Assembly: GCF_032854445.1 (NCBI RefSeq) | Contig: NC_088295.1 | Location: 20,137,385-20,201,384 of the forward strand | Source of the DNA: Liolophura sinensis | Lineage: Eukaryota > Mollusca > Polyplacophora > Chitonida > Chitonidae | Length of the DNA: 64,000 nucleotides | Direction of reading: 5' to 3' | Shown: piece after piece, positions 11,520 through 26,200 of the stretch | How positions within the stretch are numbered: the first letter of the stretch is position 1 | How the letters are laid out: every line of letters starts with the position of its first letter | The notes under the pieces: model-generated | What the model was told of the DNA's origin: nothing | Seen by the model: only the letters and a program-made list of their open reading frames with translations | The model's database searches: none | Program-made: the position numbers and the translations under genes

Positions 11520-14103
11520 TTTTAACGTGTTATGTCACAGTCCAGAGGATAAAAGTTCATATTTTACAGTTAATCCACAATGCACTGTATTTCCGTTTTT
11601 AATAAAGCTGATCATTGATAATAAAGGTTCTTGATGTAACTGCATGCAGCAAACCACACAGGGCATAAAACATTTTGAATGTTTCTTATTTAAATTAAGG
11701 ACAAAACCACTGTGTTTGCCTACAACATAAGTTTTATTCAGTATAAAAATACTTTCATTCATAAAACTGGAGTAAAGTTCTGCATAAGGGTACAAAAGAG
11801 AAAATGAGAATCAACAAGCACAAAATATTAGGAAATGGATGCACACACATGTACATAACCTACACTGGAAAAACCATAAAACCAGAAACTACATGTTCCA
11901 ACATCTTGTGAAGGCCACTAATCCCAAAACTCCATATACCAACATCTTGTGTAGGTTACTAATACAAAAAATCAACTGCTACACCGAGCACAAAAACTGA
12001 AACACACACATGCACCAAAACAAAAAGGCATAAGAAAAAGTCTTTCTTCAAATATCATGATTTAGTTCAAACCTGTTGCACTGATAAACCACTAAATATC
12101 CACCAATGCCAAAAACATAACATGTCCTGATCAATGTTAGTAAAAACAAACATGGAAATTCTCTTTCCAGAAATCATACCCTGAAACGAACATACCCATC
12201 TACATATATCACAGATCTAACGTCATCTGCAAAATTAACATGGTAACTGAATTCTAGAGGAGCTTCAGAGTTTTGTTTGATATAATTCGCCACAGGGTAG
12301 CAAATCTAATTTAACAATAAATGTATGTGCATCTTATACTAGACCAAATACTGTATGTATACCAACAATTCAGAGTCTTCATACAAGCTTGATGACACTG
12401 CTGGTGTTAAGTGTTACAGTAAAATAACTTTTCACTGAATGTCAAAAACTTTTTGTAATGAGGAACTAAGTAATACAATTCTTTGGTTAGGCCTACATAA
12501 AAACATTTAAATTTAACATTCAAAAGAAAAAATCATCCAATAAATATCATTAAGTAAATTATTGTGTCCAACTGTTAATGACAAATGCAAATATAAAACC
12601 TGTATTATGAGAAATAATGGAGAGACATAAAAAATAAAGTAAATACAAATGTCAAAGTAAATACACGGCTGCATTATGATTATATATGTATTGTAACTAA
12701 ATTTTACAATAATAGATCATAATGAATGAATATCAATGGCCCCATGTCACATCACAGCCATATTCCGACAATACTATGTAGACACTATTTAGTTCAAGGC
12801 CTTGTAATGGAAACTAAAATACATATATGCACACTTAACCATGGGCCCACATATATAAGGCCATTTTTTTGATTCTAAGATTATATGAGTCACTTTAATA
12901 GTTTAAAGAGTCATGTCCACAAGTGGTAATTTTTAGATTCTTTAACTCAGCTGGTAATTTTTCCAATGTAAAACTAAAAGTTATTTATGATGTAGACTGT
13001 AGATAAGGGCAATATGAGCACAAATTATTATGGCTTTTTGCCATATGAATATTATTTGTCATGAGGATATTGACATCTGAGTAAATATACTAGTATGCAT
13101 TCCATTCAATGTTGAGTGCTTTTAATACACCAGCTATGACAGGGAGTCTACAGTACATTGTTAATACTAGCCCTTTGCTAATCACACATTATGAAATCCT
13201 GTGAAACAATTCTGGTTGTTACAACAAAGAGGACAACACTGTTAAAACTCTCAGTATGTGTACTGCACCTTATATTATTTCGTTTATGAATTCTAAGGAT
13301 GTTACAAACTCAACCTATTCACAGTATCATACATGTTGGCTGAAGATCATGGGACATCAGTATAAACTCAAACAAGGGAAGTCAGTATATGAAGGTTTGT
13401 CACTGTCATGGTCCTAGAATGTACTATCTTTTAAAATATATAACAAACTCATACAACAGAAATGAAAAGTAGTGCATGTAAGTAGTGTAAACAGAGTTAA
13501 GTAGGGAGCAACTGCATATATGTGACAAGGGAGGCATTGCATCTGATGGTCAATTGTACCAATGTAACCTATGCATCTTCTGTAAAGAAATTATCCACCA
13601 CCAGTATCGAATTGGGTTCGACAGTTTAAAGCCAATAAAAGGATTCTATAAAATTATCATGAACCACATAACAAATTCTTTTCGAAAAAAAAGCACTTTG
13701 AGCTGTCCACAATTGTCTCTTTCGCTCCATGTCACTATACTTGTATAGAATACAAACTCTCAGCTCATTTATCAGGACTACATCTACGTGTACATACTTA
13801 CATAGAATATTCTTTAATAGTTGATATACCAGTCCACTCAGCCATCTGACCTGTCAAAATCTGGGTCCCAAATCTGTACAGTACATGTCTTGATTTCCAA
13901 CATCAAAAGTAAAGACGAACATAAGTCATGTCTTGGGCAATTACACATCTTGTAGCATTGACATTTCTAAGTGAAGGATAGAGTACCTTTCCGACCTTCT
14001 CCAAGAAGGCTACAGCATGTATCCTAGATATTCACTGATTACTCTAAATCACTGAAATGCATGAATGTAGACTATGAAGATGTGTAGACTATGAAGATGT
14101 CTC
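11520..14103 (-). other. Region downstream of copy A stop, possibly long 3' untranslated sequence
   Basis: 2.6 kb of AT-rich single-copy-looking DNA without recognised coding sequence or SINE. Minus-strand AATAAA words occur (for example opposite TTTATT near 11731), so a long 3' untranslated region is possible but unproven. A 45-bp near-duplicate (CCAACATCTTGTG...) lies at 11896-11960. Confidence 0.3.
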
Positions 14104-14256
14104 TCACAAGCACTTGGTTCCTTTTGCAATGAACACATACTCCGACTCGGCACTACTGTTGGCACCACGTTTCTTGCCTGCAGAACGACAGGTAAGCCAG
14201 ATGTGGATCGGGTGTATCAAGGAGACAAGCATTAGTACCAGCAGGAAAATATTCAC
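14104..14256 (-). CDS. SLC43-like copy A, terminal coding exon 10
   Basis: 153 nt encoding residues 482-531 and TGA (14104-14106). Last membrane segment VNIFLLVLMLVSLIHPIHIW, then a basic tail CRSAGKKRGANSSAESEYVF and IAKGTKCL. Acceptor GTTCACAG. Five codons longer than the matching exon of copy B. Confidence 0.9.
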   Translation of the reverse strand: MNIFLLVLMLVSLIHPIHIWLTCRSAGKKRGANSSAESEYVFIAKGTKCL

Positions 14257-17200
14257 CTGTGAACACAATAAACAAAATGTAGTGAAAAAGCAAAGGACAT
14301 AAAAGTATAAAGAAGAAATATCACCTGGCATACAGGTAACAAATAACAAATTTTTTTCTCTTCAAGTTTCTGTTATTTACCTGTAATTAGATGTAGTTAT
14401 ATGGAATTCGTAAATCACACCAGTCTTTCAAAAAACAATCTTGTACAGCCTTGTTTTGTCCAGGTTTATTTATTTTATTTATTTATTTGATTGGTGTTTT
14501 ATGCCGTACTCAAGAATATTTCACTTATACGATGGTGACCAGCATTATGGTGAGTGGAAACCGGGCAGATCCTGGGGAAAACCCACGACCATCTGCAGGT
14601 TGCTGAAAGACCTTTCCACTTACGGCCGGAGAGGAAGCCAGCATGAGCTGGACTTGAACTCACAGCGACCACATTGGTGAGAGGCTCCTGGGTCATTACG
14701 CTGCGCTAGCGTGCTAACCAACTGAGCCACGCAGGCCCCCTGTCCAGATTTAAAATGAGCGCAGAATTCTCTCTGTGCAAGTAAAACACTAAAATTTTTC
14801 TTCAAATTCACCTATTCACCCGAAACACTGTCCTGTTACATCACACCATAATGCCAGCTGATGTCATAAAAGTCAAGTATTCTTGAGTACAGTGTAATAA
14901 ACTTCACAGAAATAAATAAATAGATAATACACCTATAATAATTCACCTATAAAATACGACTCTTGCCTATTGTCTTTTGATCTTGCTGTTTATTTTAATA
15001 AATGAGACTTCAATTATAACTCTACATATACGTGTAGATACTTCAGTGTACATGTATTCAACTCATGCATTCCAAACCCTTTGCTATTATTAATGTGTCT
15101 GTGAACATGAATGTTCCTCACCTTCTGGGGTCCTTTTGGGGGTGATTCTAGCCAGATAAAGAGAGGGTACTGCAAACACCCAACCACTCCACTGATCACT
15201 ATCATCACACCATATAGAAACCCAAAGTAGTCTGCAGGAAAGCTGAAAACAGAAAAAAGAACCAAGAAACCATAAACATACTAGTACTTTGACTGAAATG
15301 TAATGTCATTTTCAGCATTACTTCTGTCCTAATTGCGTGTGATTTTGTATATATAGTGCTGGAATGCAATGCTGAACTTGTCCTTTACACCTACGCAGGT
15401 ATTTGGAGAGACAAGCGAGGACGTACCTAGATAGCCATTGTAAAAGTGTTTGGCATAATCGGACATGGAACTGAGCCAATATCTTCCATTTTATACATAT
15501 CTTTATAATCAGGTTGTTATACATCATATGTGTACATGTGTACATCATATTCGTACAGATAACTCTCCATTTTTCATGAGGCAGGTTGCAACAATTTTTC
15601 ACTTACACATGAGGAAAAAAGCAGTGCTGAATACCACCAACCTTTGATACGTTACTGATGAACTTTCCCATGTGATACATACAAACCTATCTGCCATAGT
15701 CAGTAACATTTGGTCTCAATAAATGTATAACTGCGCTATTATAAACAGTTTCGAAAACTGACTGCACAGCCTATTGTCACAAAGTCTCCACAAAAAATGG
15801 GGCAAAGGGAAGCTATAAATAATTGCACACTAATAATTATGAATGCTGGATCCAGGTTTTCCAACCATTCGACAAGCATTCTGGAAATATTTGCAAATGC
15901 AAAATATGTCCTGTACTGACGTGAGTCATCAGAAAACTGGTCATGTCAAAGTATTCAACAAAAGCAAAACTGCCTTAATCTTTTAGAAACTTGATTTGTC
16001 TAGGTGTAGCAAAATGAAAAAAGGATAATTAACCATTTTGTAAACTTGAAATTGCTAGCAATTTGCATTTATAAGACACTTGAATGCACAAGTTCAGCTC
16101 AGCTGAATGCATAAAGAACTGAAGACATGAATCTGGTAATTTACGGTGACTAATATGCACAGAAATGAAATGCTCCAGTGAACATATCCCTTGCGTCATC
16201 ATGCTTTATAAGCATGTAAACCTTCAGGTTAATACATCCAATACTTTTTAAGATACCAACCCTAACACCTCGTTTAACAGTGATTCTAATACATAATACA
16301 CTAAATCAGGAATTCAATAATTTACGGTATGTAATATGCACATACCGAATCAATGCTGGAATATCCCCTCGAGGTAGTGTGCTCTACATGGGAGCAAACC
16401 CTGAGCTCAGTAAATGCACTACTTTTTGAGACACCACCCTTAACATTTTGTTCAACATTCCTTATTCTCTATTAGTGGACACCGAGGCTCAGGGTACGCC
16501 ATAAGCTAAAAAGTCTGGAAAATTCTAGACGAAAGAAAACTCCATAGTTTTGTCAAAAATAGACAAAATGCTCAAAACATGAACTCAAAAAATCTGGAAA
16601 AACTAATTTGTGACTGACAGACAATTAAAAAAAATTGTCAGAAGTGAATACATGAAAAATAATAGGACTACAGATTAAACAAACAGTTGTAGAAAATAGT
16701 TTGTACAACACATGTTCACAACACATACTGGCTTTCTCTCCCCCCTGAAGGTCTGGCAACAAGCTGCGGGTGGTCGTGGATTCCCCACCAGCCTCTAACC
16801 GGTTTCCTCCCACCATAATGCTGAACGCTGTCATATAAGTGAAATTTTCTTAAGTACAGCATAAAACACCAATCAATTAAATAAACAAAATCCCATCATG
16901 TACTCTTGTAGCACATTCTGCCTAAATATCTTAACTGTGACACTGAAACAACATGACAATGGCGTGCTGCCTCACTGAAACAACACGATAAAGACATCAC
17001 ACAGGAAACCTCACCCAGACACTTCTACTCTACAAACCAAGTTGCTTACGGTGAGAATGCTGAAATGTTTCTCTCTTCTAATGTACACTAAGACAGGTCA
17101 TCTGTACTACATATCTACTTACACCATTTGTATATAGGCAGCTGCTGTCCCGTACATGAAGGACCTGAAGAAAGTGAGGACGATGAAGTCGACATACAGG

Positions 17201-20200
17201 ACCTCTGCAGAGGGAACAAGGACCAGACAGGACAGAAGCAGGGCAAGGCAAGAGGTCAAGGTCAAGGGCACAACAGATGGCTGCAGATGGCGCTCTGTGA
17301 TAGATGGTTTACCTACAAACACAGAACAATGATGAACAAAACGAGTAACAATTAAAGTCTGTGAATGATGTGACGAAAACACATGGATAATCTCTTACTC
17401 ATATCAGACTGACAGGTGTTACCTGGAAGTAATCTGGTTGTCTGTTGTTACATTGGAAGTGTAAATGTGACTGACTGTACTGAGTATTTCACATGAAATA
17501 CATGATCTGTATAAGAGCAACAATGACAACACAAAAATGACGCAAAATATTCATAAATAACTGTCATCAGAAGCTTACCTGCACCTCTGCTGTTAAGTTC
17601 TAAAACAATAACACAATACTGCATGAAAATTCAGAGGAACACTCGTATAGCCTGATCGAATCAGAGAGAAGCGACTGCCACTATCGAACATTAGGCCTGG
17701 AGTTTTATTTGGACACTGAATTGAGAGTCTTCCAACATGTCTTATGCATGTCTAACATTTTATTGTGAATGAAATATAAGAAGAGTTTCATGGGGTTATT
17801 TTTGATAAAGGTATGTGTTGTTGACGATTGATTACAACAACAACAATCAAATTTCAGTGACCGATTGTCACTGAATTCTGGTACAAAAATATACTCAAAG
17901 TTGTTTTAGAACTCATAGTTTATGAAACAGGCATATAATGCTGGAGTTTCTATGGTCTTGCCTTAATTAAAAGTATTTAGATACTTTTTTCCGACCGAAA
18001 TGATTCACGTTACTTCGCTGTGGTTTGTAAAGTCCGCGATGATGTTCAGCATTTTGGATTGTAGGATATAGAATCCAGGATTTTAATAATTACAAAAACG
18101 GTTCATGTGTTATATTGCTATCATTAGAAAGAGTAGATTTCATACTATCTGTGTTCTTTAAATTAATATTTAATATAGCACTAGTTGATAGAAATTACTG
18201 GTTTTTTCTTTATGATTGCATGGGGAAAAATTACGCCATTTTAGCCATATTGGTTTCGCCATCATAGTAAATCATAGACAGGGCATAGTAAGAGGCGAAT
18301 GCTGTGCGATGCACGTCGGCCAATCAAAATGTAAGATTTTTGGCGGTTAGCACTGCCTACTTTGTCTACACACTATAAAAGGGCATCGATCATGGCATCT
18401 GACAGATGGTCCTGGAGGTCTACAACAGTCAAGACAAGGGCAAAAGCAAAGGCAAGATCACGGGCAAAAGCAAAGGTAAGATCGTGGCAGGGCACAGAGG
18501 ATTAGTTAGAAGAATACCACAGATGAAGATTTAAGGATTCTGAAGAATACAAACACAAGACAGCTAAATGGTTTCAAGACATAATCTATACATTGATGAA
18601 CCTCAGACAGGGAGACAGCACAGAGATTTACCAGGGATCGCCAATGTTCCCAAGAGGAGCCGATCTTAATTGACAGCGGGCAGAGCTTGTGTATTTGAAT
18701 CCGCGGGAGATTTGCTATCTTCAGTATATCATGCAGGAAGGATTTAGTGTTATACTGGAGGAGCTGTGACTATATGAGTTAAAGAGTTACTTCTCTTACA
18801 TTAAAATATATGGAATACGTTTAGGTAGAAATTCCAGCACATATGCCTGCTGTAATAATTTTAAGTTGCTAAAGACTGTTCACTGTCTACAGCCGTGTCA
18901 ACAAGCTCCGCCAGAGTTATTCCCCCTGAAACTCTCCCTTGCAAATGGTATTGCTGACTCTGATAGAATATTTGATGATTTGACTGTATATATGTGAATA
19001 AATGCATTTCACCGTTTAGTGTTCGAACTGAAAAACAAATCTTAGGATCTTCTATTATGCTCTTCTTGCCGATTTACTGAAATAAGTTGTGAGACTTGAG
19101 TTTTCCTCCGAGAGTTATCCCGGAACAATTTGGTGTATTAAATAGAATAACACCATTGAATTAATGACTGGAGTATTGAGAGTAAATCCATATTTCTGTA
19201 GTGGTGTCTCCAAACACTTGAGGTAAATGTTGGTCTCATATGGTACTAAAATATAAAACCTTTTACCTCGGAGTCTATAGAGATTAACTGGTGATAAACA
19301 GAGAGTGGAGCAAAGTCTGTATTCTTAGTCTCTACAGGTCATAAGACTGGGTTTTAAAGAAGAATGGGCTACAATATTGATACCCCCAACACTACTTCTG
19401 ATAATCATACAGCATGTTCACTAGACCAAAACATCCTGCATCATTTCACTGTACATAGTGTAATGTCCCTTCAATCAAGTTTATGCTCTCTATGTACTCA
19501 CCGTTGTTTCGTGTTCTCTCCAGGTCAAATATGAAGCCACCAAAAAGGGAGGTAAACACACCACCCAGCTGGATGAACAAGCTGACATTTGTGTAGTGGC
19601 TCACTGCAAAATACAAGGCAAATAAATCATCAGTTCAAATCAATCAAATCGTAGAAGAAGACCTCAAGATCGTGTCTCTCATTTGTTCCATTTGTTTTCC
19701 ATAAGATGTTGGTTTATAAACAAGACAAAGGTACCAAGTAAATATCTGTCCACTTTTCAGACCAAGTAATCAAGCCCTGCCACTGACCAGCCGGCTTCAT
19801 TCCCATACCTAAGCTCTCCTCCTGATTTGTGATGTAGTTCAGCCAGGGGTTCAGTGTACCGATGAAGTAATAAAAGCGTAGCTGTAATACACTCAGCCAG
19901 AACACGTGAGAGAGGAAGACCCGAGATAGCGTACAGTTCAGAAGGCTTGGCTTCACATCTCTCAGCGGAAGCTCTTCTGCTTCAAGGGCTGAAAAAAGAA
20001 ATAAGAATCACATGGTGATGGTTCAGTACCAAATAAATGTGATGATATGTGTAGTTAACCAAAGCTTCGGACTTAACATTGTGCTTAACAATTTTTTCAG
20101 ACATGTGCAGACAAACAAGTTTTTAGACTGCATGTATGTGTAATGTGCCTCCTTGTTGCAGGGTCGATTTTCATCGCTCTTTTATCTAGTGCTGCGTCAC

Positions 20201-23200
20201 TGAGACAACTTACTGAAGGCAAGTAAGCCTTATGGCATATTTTACATGTATGTACTTACCTTCCGTTGAAATTTGCACTGTCAGTTGTAAAATATCTACT
20301 CAAAAAGTGCATGCGGATAAACTGACCAATGCTACCGATACACTGACAGAGGTAACTAGTCTCTAGCCAGCGGGGTGGAGAAGTGGTGGGGTAATACATA
20401 GGCTAGTGGAACAACTATCCCACCTTATTATAGGTGACGGTAAATAGGCGGAAGATCTACGATTCCGGACATCCTGAGACAGGTTCTAAGTGCCTTTTGA
20501 CAAATTAAGGTACACACAAACAATTATAGACAAATTTTATCTTGACAATTAATTTGTATACCAGATGGAGCTTATCTGAATAGACAGGGATCATCCACAA
20601 CTTACTGCAAGAAGGAATTCTGATCAAACATTATCATAAAAACCTGGGTAAACTCATTATTTTAATATTCTTTGAGATAGAAAACATGCAGATATGGCTT
20701 CATAAAACATTAGCTTAATAAGTATTATTGCCTTGCTGAAACTATGCCATAAAATATGACAAATACTGTGCTGAGGTATACTGGTGACTGGCGGATAAGA
20801 GGCCTTTCACAGGAATATACATCTTTTCACTTTTGGTTTGAATGCTGAGTTACATTGTTCGATTTTGCAAATTACAAAACTACAGATACATATCTTTTTC
20901 GTTACCCAGAAAAAAAAAAAAACATTTCCTACCAACCTACTCGTTTTTTCCACTGGGCATGGGTTGCTGGCAGACTTTCCCACGTATGACCGGAGGGGAA
21001 GTCAGCATGAGGTGAACATAAACTCGAAGCAATCACAATGGTGAGAGGTTTCTGGGTCATAATGCAAACCACTATGCCATAGAGGCAACAAAAAAATGCT
21101 CTTTGAATGCTTTTTCTTATACGCCCTATTCCCCAAATGTCAGAAAATGTTATTTCAATATTACATTAGTATAGTGTGGTAAGATTCCCCTTCAATGTCA
21201 CTAACTACTATTTGATGTAGATGTCTCGGGTATGACATATACTAATTCTTCTCAGTTTTTGTACAGGTATTAGTAGTGTTGAAAGTAGAATGTTACATTT
21301 CTTTACCAGCCTTTTGGAAAAGTACAGATACAAGTAAGTTGTTCATTAGGTGGTTGACCGATTTGAGAAAAAACAAACTCAATATTCCTGCTACAATTTC
21401 ATATATACTGGCTAAAACGAGCAGACTGGGTGACCACAAATTAGAAGAAATAGAGTAAGCACCTCATTTAGTGTACATGTTGTCCCTTGTACACGCAAGC
21501 TAAACTGTGCAAAGATAGACAGTGAAAATTTCTGAGCTGATTTCCTTACAGAAATATAGGAAGTTTTCCAAAAATATAGGAAGGTCTGAAAAATATAGGA
21601 AATACACCCTGAGGCCTGTAATAATATAGTAATGTTCTTTGATTACCTAGTGTACCGTTTCCATTAAGGGCTCTGACTGCCTCCTCTGCCTCATCAAGGT
21701 CACTATTGTCAGGCTCCACTTTGGGGATGAAGGTTTTAGGAAGCAGTACAAATGTACTGAAGATGACCATGACGTGCAAGGCAGAGATGAACAAGTAGGA
21801 ATACTGTCGGGAAATGCCATTTTCGTAGGCAATCTGAAGCAGACAACATGAAACAATCAATCAGAAACTCTATGCCAAACCATGAAAACATCAATGTGAA
21901 ATGGACATCACACTATTAATCTGAGCCAGGTAAGACCAAACCGCTGACCTGGCACAGGTAATTTTCTAGTGTCTTAGAAATTCCGAAAAACATATGCACA
22001 TGTAAAAAACATTGGATGCACACAGCTATTATAAATGTGGATTAAAACCATTGGTGTCCAGATTTAGCTACTGGCCCTAAAAATTATAACCTGTTTAAAA
22101 GAGTATGTTACCAGGGATGGCTTCTGAGAAACATAATACTGACTTTAAATCCACAAATAGATAGATTTACTGCCCTAGTCATCTCCAGCCAGCCGCCGGT
22201 ACTGCTCTGCGGGTGACGTCATAGATGGCCAACCCAAGCCTAGCTGGCCCAGATTACGATCAACATGATGTCATTTTTGAGAAGGATTCTAGCTACTCAG
22301 AATCAAATATACTGCCTTATAAATTTGAACCCGCAGTGGACAATATTGAGATTTCGATTGATGACACTGTACATTTCCTGTGTTTATTTTAAGATTTTAC
22401 ATCTATTTACCATACTTTCCCTCTGTCTGCTTCACAATAAATATCATCCTATTACCCGAGGGATTCAAAATTCATAAGTGTACACAATGGTAAATATAGG
22501 CACATGGTATTGTTGGCATTCCAAACAAGAGTCACATACAAAATAAATACATGTAGGACATGGATGTCGGCGTTACAGTGTATAGAGATTTCCTATCTAT
22601 CAGTTTTCAGTTCAGTTAATAGCTTTTTATAAGTACTGTGCCATTGTGGAAATTCACCTGTATTCCCATTGCAGCTTTCAGCGGTAAAATGGCGAGAGCA
22701 GATATGGTTGTTTTTGGTGGGTACAAAACCTTTCCTTTTTGTGCTGTAAAACCACAGCTTTCTTTGGGCCTAACTAACTCTAGGGTCTTTATAAATGTAT
22801 GCAGAACAGCAAACCATTTCCTGGAGAAATTTGATATGCCTGCTGTCAGTCTTGTAGCTTTTTCAACACTGGACAAAATGGGGAAGCTCTGACAGCTTGT
22901 GAAGGTTGGACTTTTATGACGTAATTCAGCTGAGATTACCTAGTGTTGGCGACAAAAAATGCATAAAACCAGCCTCATTATCTAGTGATTTTAAGTGCAA
23001 CCTTACTCAGATTAATGTACCCTTTTCCAATATTTTTTTTACACTCAATTTAACAATATAAGAATGGGTAGCTACTTGTAGTAATGAATAAATAATGAAT
23101 AAATCATGAATCTGGACACTAATCCTTTAACTATCTGAAAAAAAAGTAACGTAAAATTGAAACAACGACAGCCAATAAATTGCCTCTTCTCACAATTCTC

Positions 23201-26200
23201 ACCTGGTTATTGGCCTGATCTTACCTTGACCACCAACTGGACAGCAGCTGAAGCATCAAATGACCCTGACAGCAATCCCACCACTGTGGATCCTCCCACA
23301 GCAAACAGGTTAGCCACCTGCAAGGAGGAAGAGATAAGCTGTAACTTGTCAGTAACACTGAACACTGTTAATTCTACCTGTATTACACTACCCTAAAAAC
23401 TGGTCAATATCAAATTTTTAAATTAACATCACACCATTTCTTCTACAGGGATTTGAATATTTACAGGTATCCTATCTTTGTGGAAGTGTTAAGTTTATTT
23501 ATTTTTTGGATTGGTGTTTCACTTATTTGACAGTGGACTTCAATATGGTGGGCGGAAACCCTGTAGAGCCCAGGAGAAACCCATGGGCATCCGCAAGTTG
23601 CTGGCAGATCTTCCCCTGTAAGGCCTTTGAGGAAGCCAGCATGAGCTGGACTTAAATTCACAACAACAGCATTGGTGACCGGCTCCTGAGTCATTGCTCT
23701 GCACTTGTATGCTTATCCCCTCGACCCAAACTGTTAAGTCGTAGATGTTAAAATAATAAGAGTGTATTCCTAAATATCGTGGTGGAAACCATCTAATGCC
23801 TTTTTATGAAAGATTGGTAAAATCTTCATGCACACATTTTGTTCTATTGGTGTTTATCATTTGCAAGAACATTGTTGCTGCTTGATTGAAGCTGAATTTT
23901 TCACATCCACAACTCCCTGCATTAGCCATAGACAATTTCTGAAAGGCTGCAACAATCATATGTGACAAGTTTCTCACCTGTATATTGGTGACGAGGACAG
24001 GCAGGCCACCGATAGCCAGACAAGACAAGCCTATGTACATCAGCCAGGGGGTGGAGGTGTTAAGGAAGGCAGTCACCAGACTCCCACACAAGAAGAAACA
24101 CCTGCAGAGAGACACACACAAAGCTGTAACAATTTGGGTGGTTTCACAAGCATGACTAGGCAGTATAAGTTGGGAAATTGGAGTGTCACATCAGTAAACG
24201 GTTCAACAACAGCAGATTAGTCTTGAAAAATAGCAACCTGTCAGTTGAAGAAGTTAATGTGCTGTGCAATACATTTACAATGGTTCAGTGGTAGACAATG
24301 GATTTAGCACAACAAGTGTACATATGTATGCAAGTCCACAACATTGAAATCCAACAACTTCTTTCTCATGGTCAGGTGCATGTGTACAATGTTGGAAATA
24401 AGGGAATTCATGGTGCTGTCCCTTGGTGGTGTGACTTCGTTGCTTTATATTTCAAGACAGGTTGCTATTTTTCAAGACTAATCTGCACATAATCAGTACA
24501 TCGTAACATCAGTGGGTATACACAATACGATTATCCAATGGATCACTTTAATTTATTCAGCATTTTATCATGTTTGCAATGTGTTATTCCAGCATATCCT
24601 GAAAGCATTATTCTTTGTAGACACGTAAAATTACACTTTTCTGTGAAATTGACAAATCCAACCAAAATATTTTTTTCTCAAAAATCAACTTCAAAATATG
24701 CAAAAATTGCACTGAAAGTTGCTCTCTCATATGTGAAAAGGTTGAGGAATAAGGGTACTCTAGTGAACTAAATCTTTTAGGAAACATAAGTCAATGATTA
24801 CAGATATTAATTATTGTATATGTCCCTCCATGATAAAATGCACATATTAGCACTCAAAAGCTGTAAAAAATAAAATACACACCCTCTAGGGTAAATATGC
24901 AAATGAGTTCATAAAAAAAAAAAAAAAACAACAATTTAAACCTAGTTTAACTTGAACTGATTTCAGTAGTGGAAATGCCTGAAAACCAATGATGAATTGA
25001 GACCTAAAATGAACATAAAGTTGGCCACTTTATATACATAGAAAAATATGTAATGAATTCTATAAAGTTTTGAAAGCCAAGAAGATAAGTTCAGAATTGG
25101 GGTTCAGAATTCTGAGTAGCCATGTTATAGAAGCCCTTATGAACTTGGCCAATCACTAGCACTGAAAATGTCATGTGATAATTGGTTGTCATGACAAAAA
25201 ACCTATTAGCTTTCAATTGTCAGTGTGGTTTCTTACAGCCGATAGGCAGAAATCGATGCAATAAATTAGATTTTGCAGTTAGTTTAAGTGTTAAACTGAT
25301 GCATTTTGGACCACACATTTATGAGCAGGGAACTGAGAATGACTGCCCGTGTCACAATGTGTACATGTTGGGCAGGATGCTGCAGTAACTTGTCAGGGGG
25401 AGCTAGCAAGAAAAACGCCTCAAGATAGCCAATGTTTGAAGGAAAATATTGTGACTTTGCATTATTTTTCCTTAGCAAAGTCAGATTTATTACTAAAATG
25501 TCTTCCCAAAATCTGCATGAAAGAGTTTGTTATCAATTAGAATGTCCTGCTATGTCCGTTAAATTGCCTGAAGTCTGTCCAGCCAGGTAGGCCAAAGGTA
25601 TATATTACACCCATGCAGGACAAGGGCAAGCAGGACTGCTAAAACAAGACGCTTGTGTTCACGAACATTGCCCTGACCCAGCGCCAAACTAAAAGAAACA
25701 TTGCCCCTAGGAACACAGGAGAGAGCAGAGGCGTTTTTGTTTCTATTTTCTCATTGCTTATACCGATGGTACAGCAGAGCTTCAGGGTTTTGTGACGTTA
25801 CTCTAGACAGCTATAACATGGCAAAATAACATCACCAAATGAGTGGCTATGTACTCATGATTGTTTGCTATTTTTTATTTTGTTGATAAGTGGTGTAGAA
25901 TTTTTTTTATATTTTTAGAACATTTCTGGAATACTACTTTATTAAATAATTCAAGTTTAGTGGCTGACTTTTTGTTCATTTTAAGCTTGATGTTATGTCC
26001 TATGATCACACATGTTTTAATCTGAAAGATGAATTAGGTCACATAGGAAATTTTAGCACGGACATTTTCTATAAACCCATGCAAACTTTTGGATGGCTTA
26101 ACATACATTAAAACGATTCTGGCCATTCGTGTCCCAAACGTGTACTGGATGTGACCCATAAGTGGTGAAGAGAAGGTCATCAAGGTCGTTCCCACGGTGA

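Noticed and set aside
17700-19330. Complete solo long terminal repeat of a retroelement
   Set aside because: TATA and AATAAA occur in a suitable order, but I found neither TG...CA ends with a target duplication nor a second copy. Left as a low-confidence alternative.
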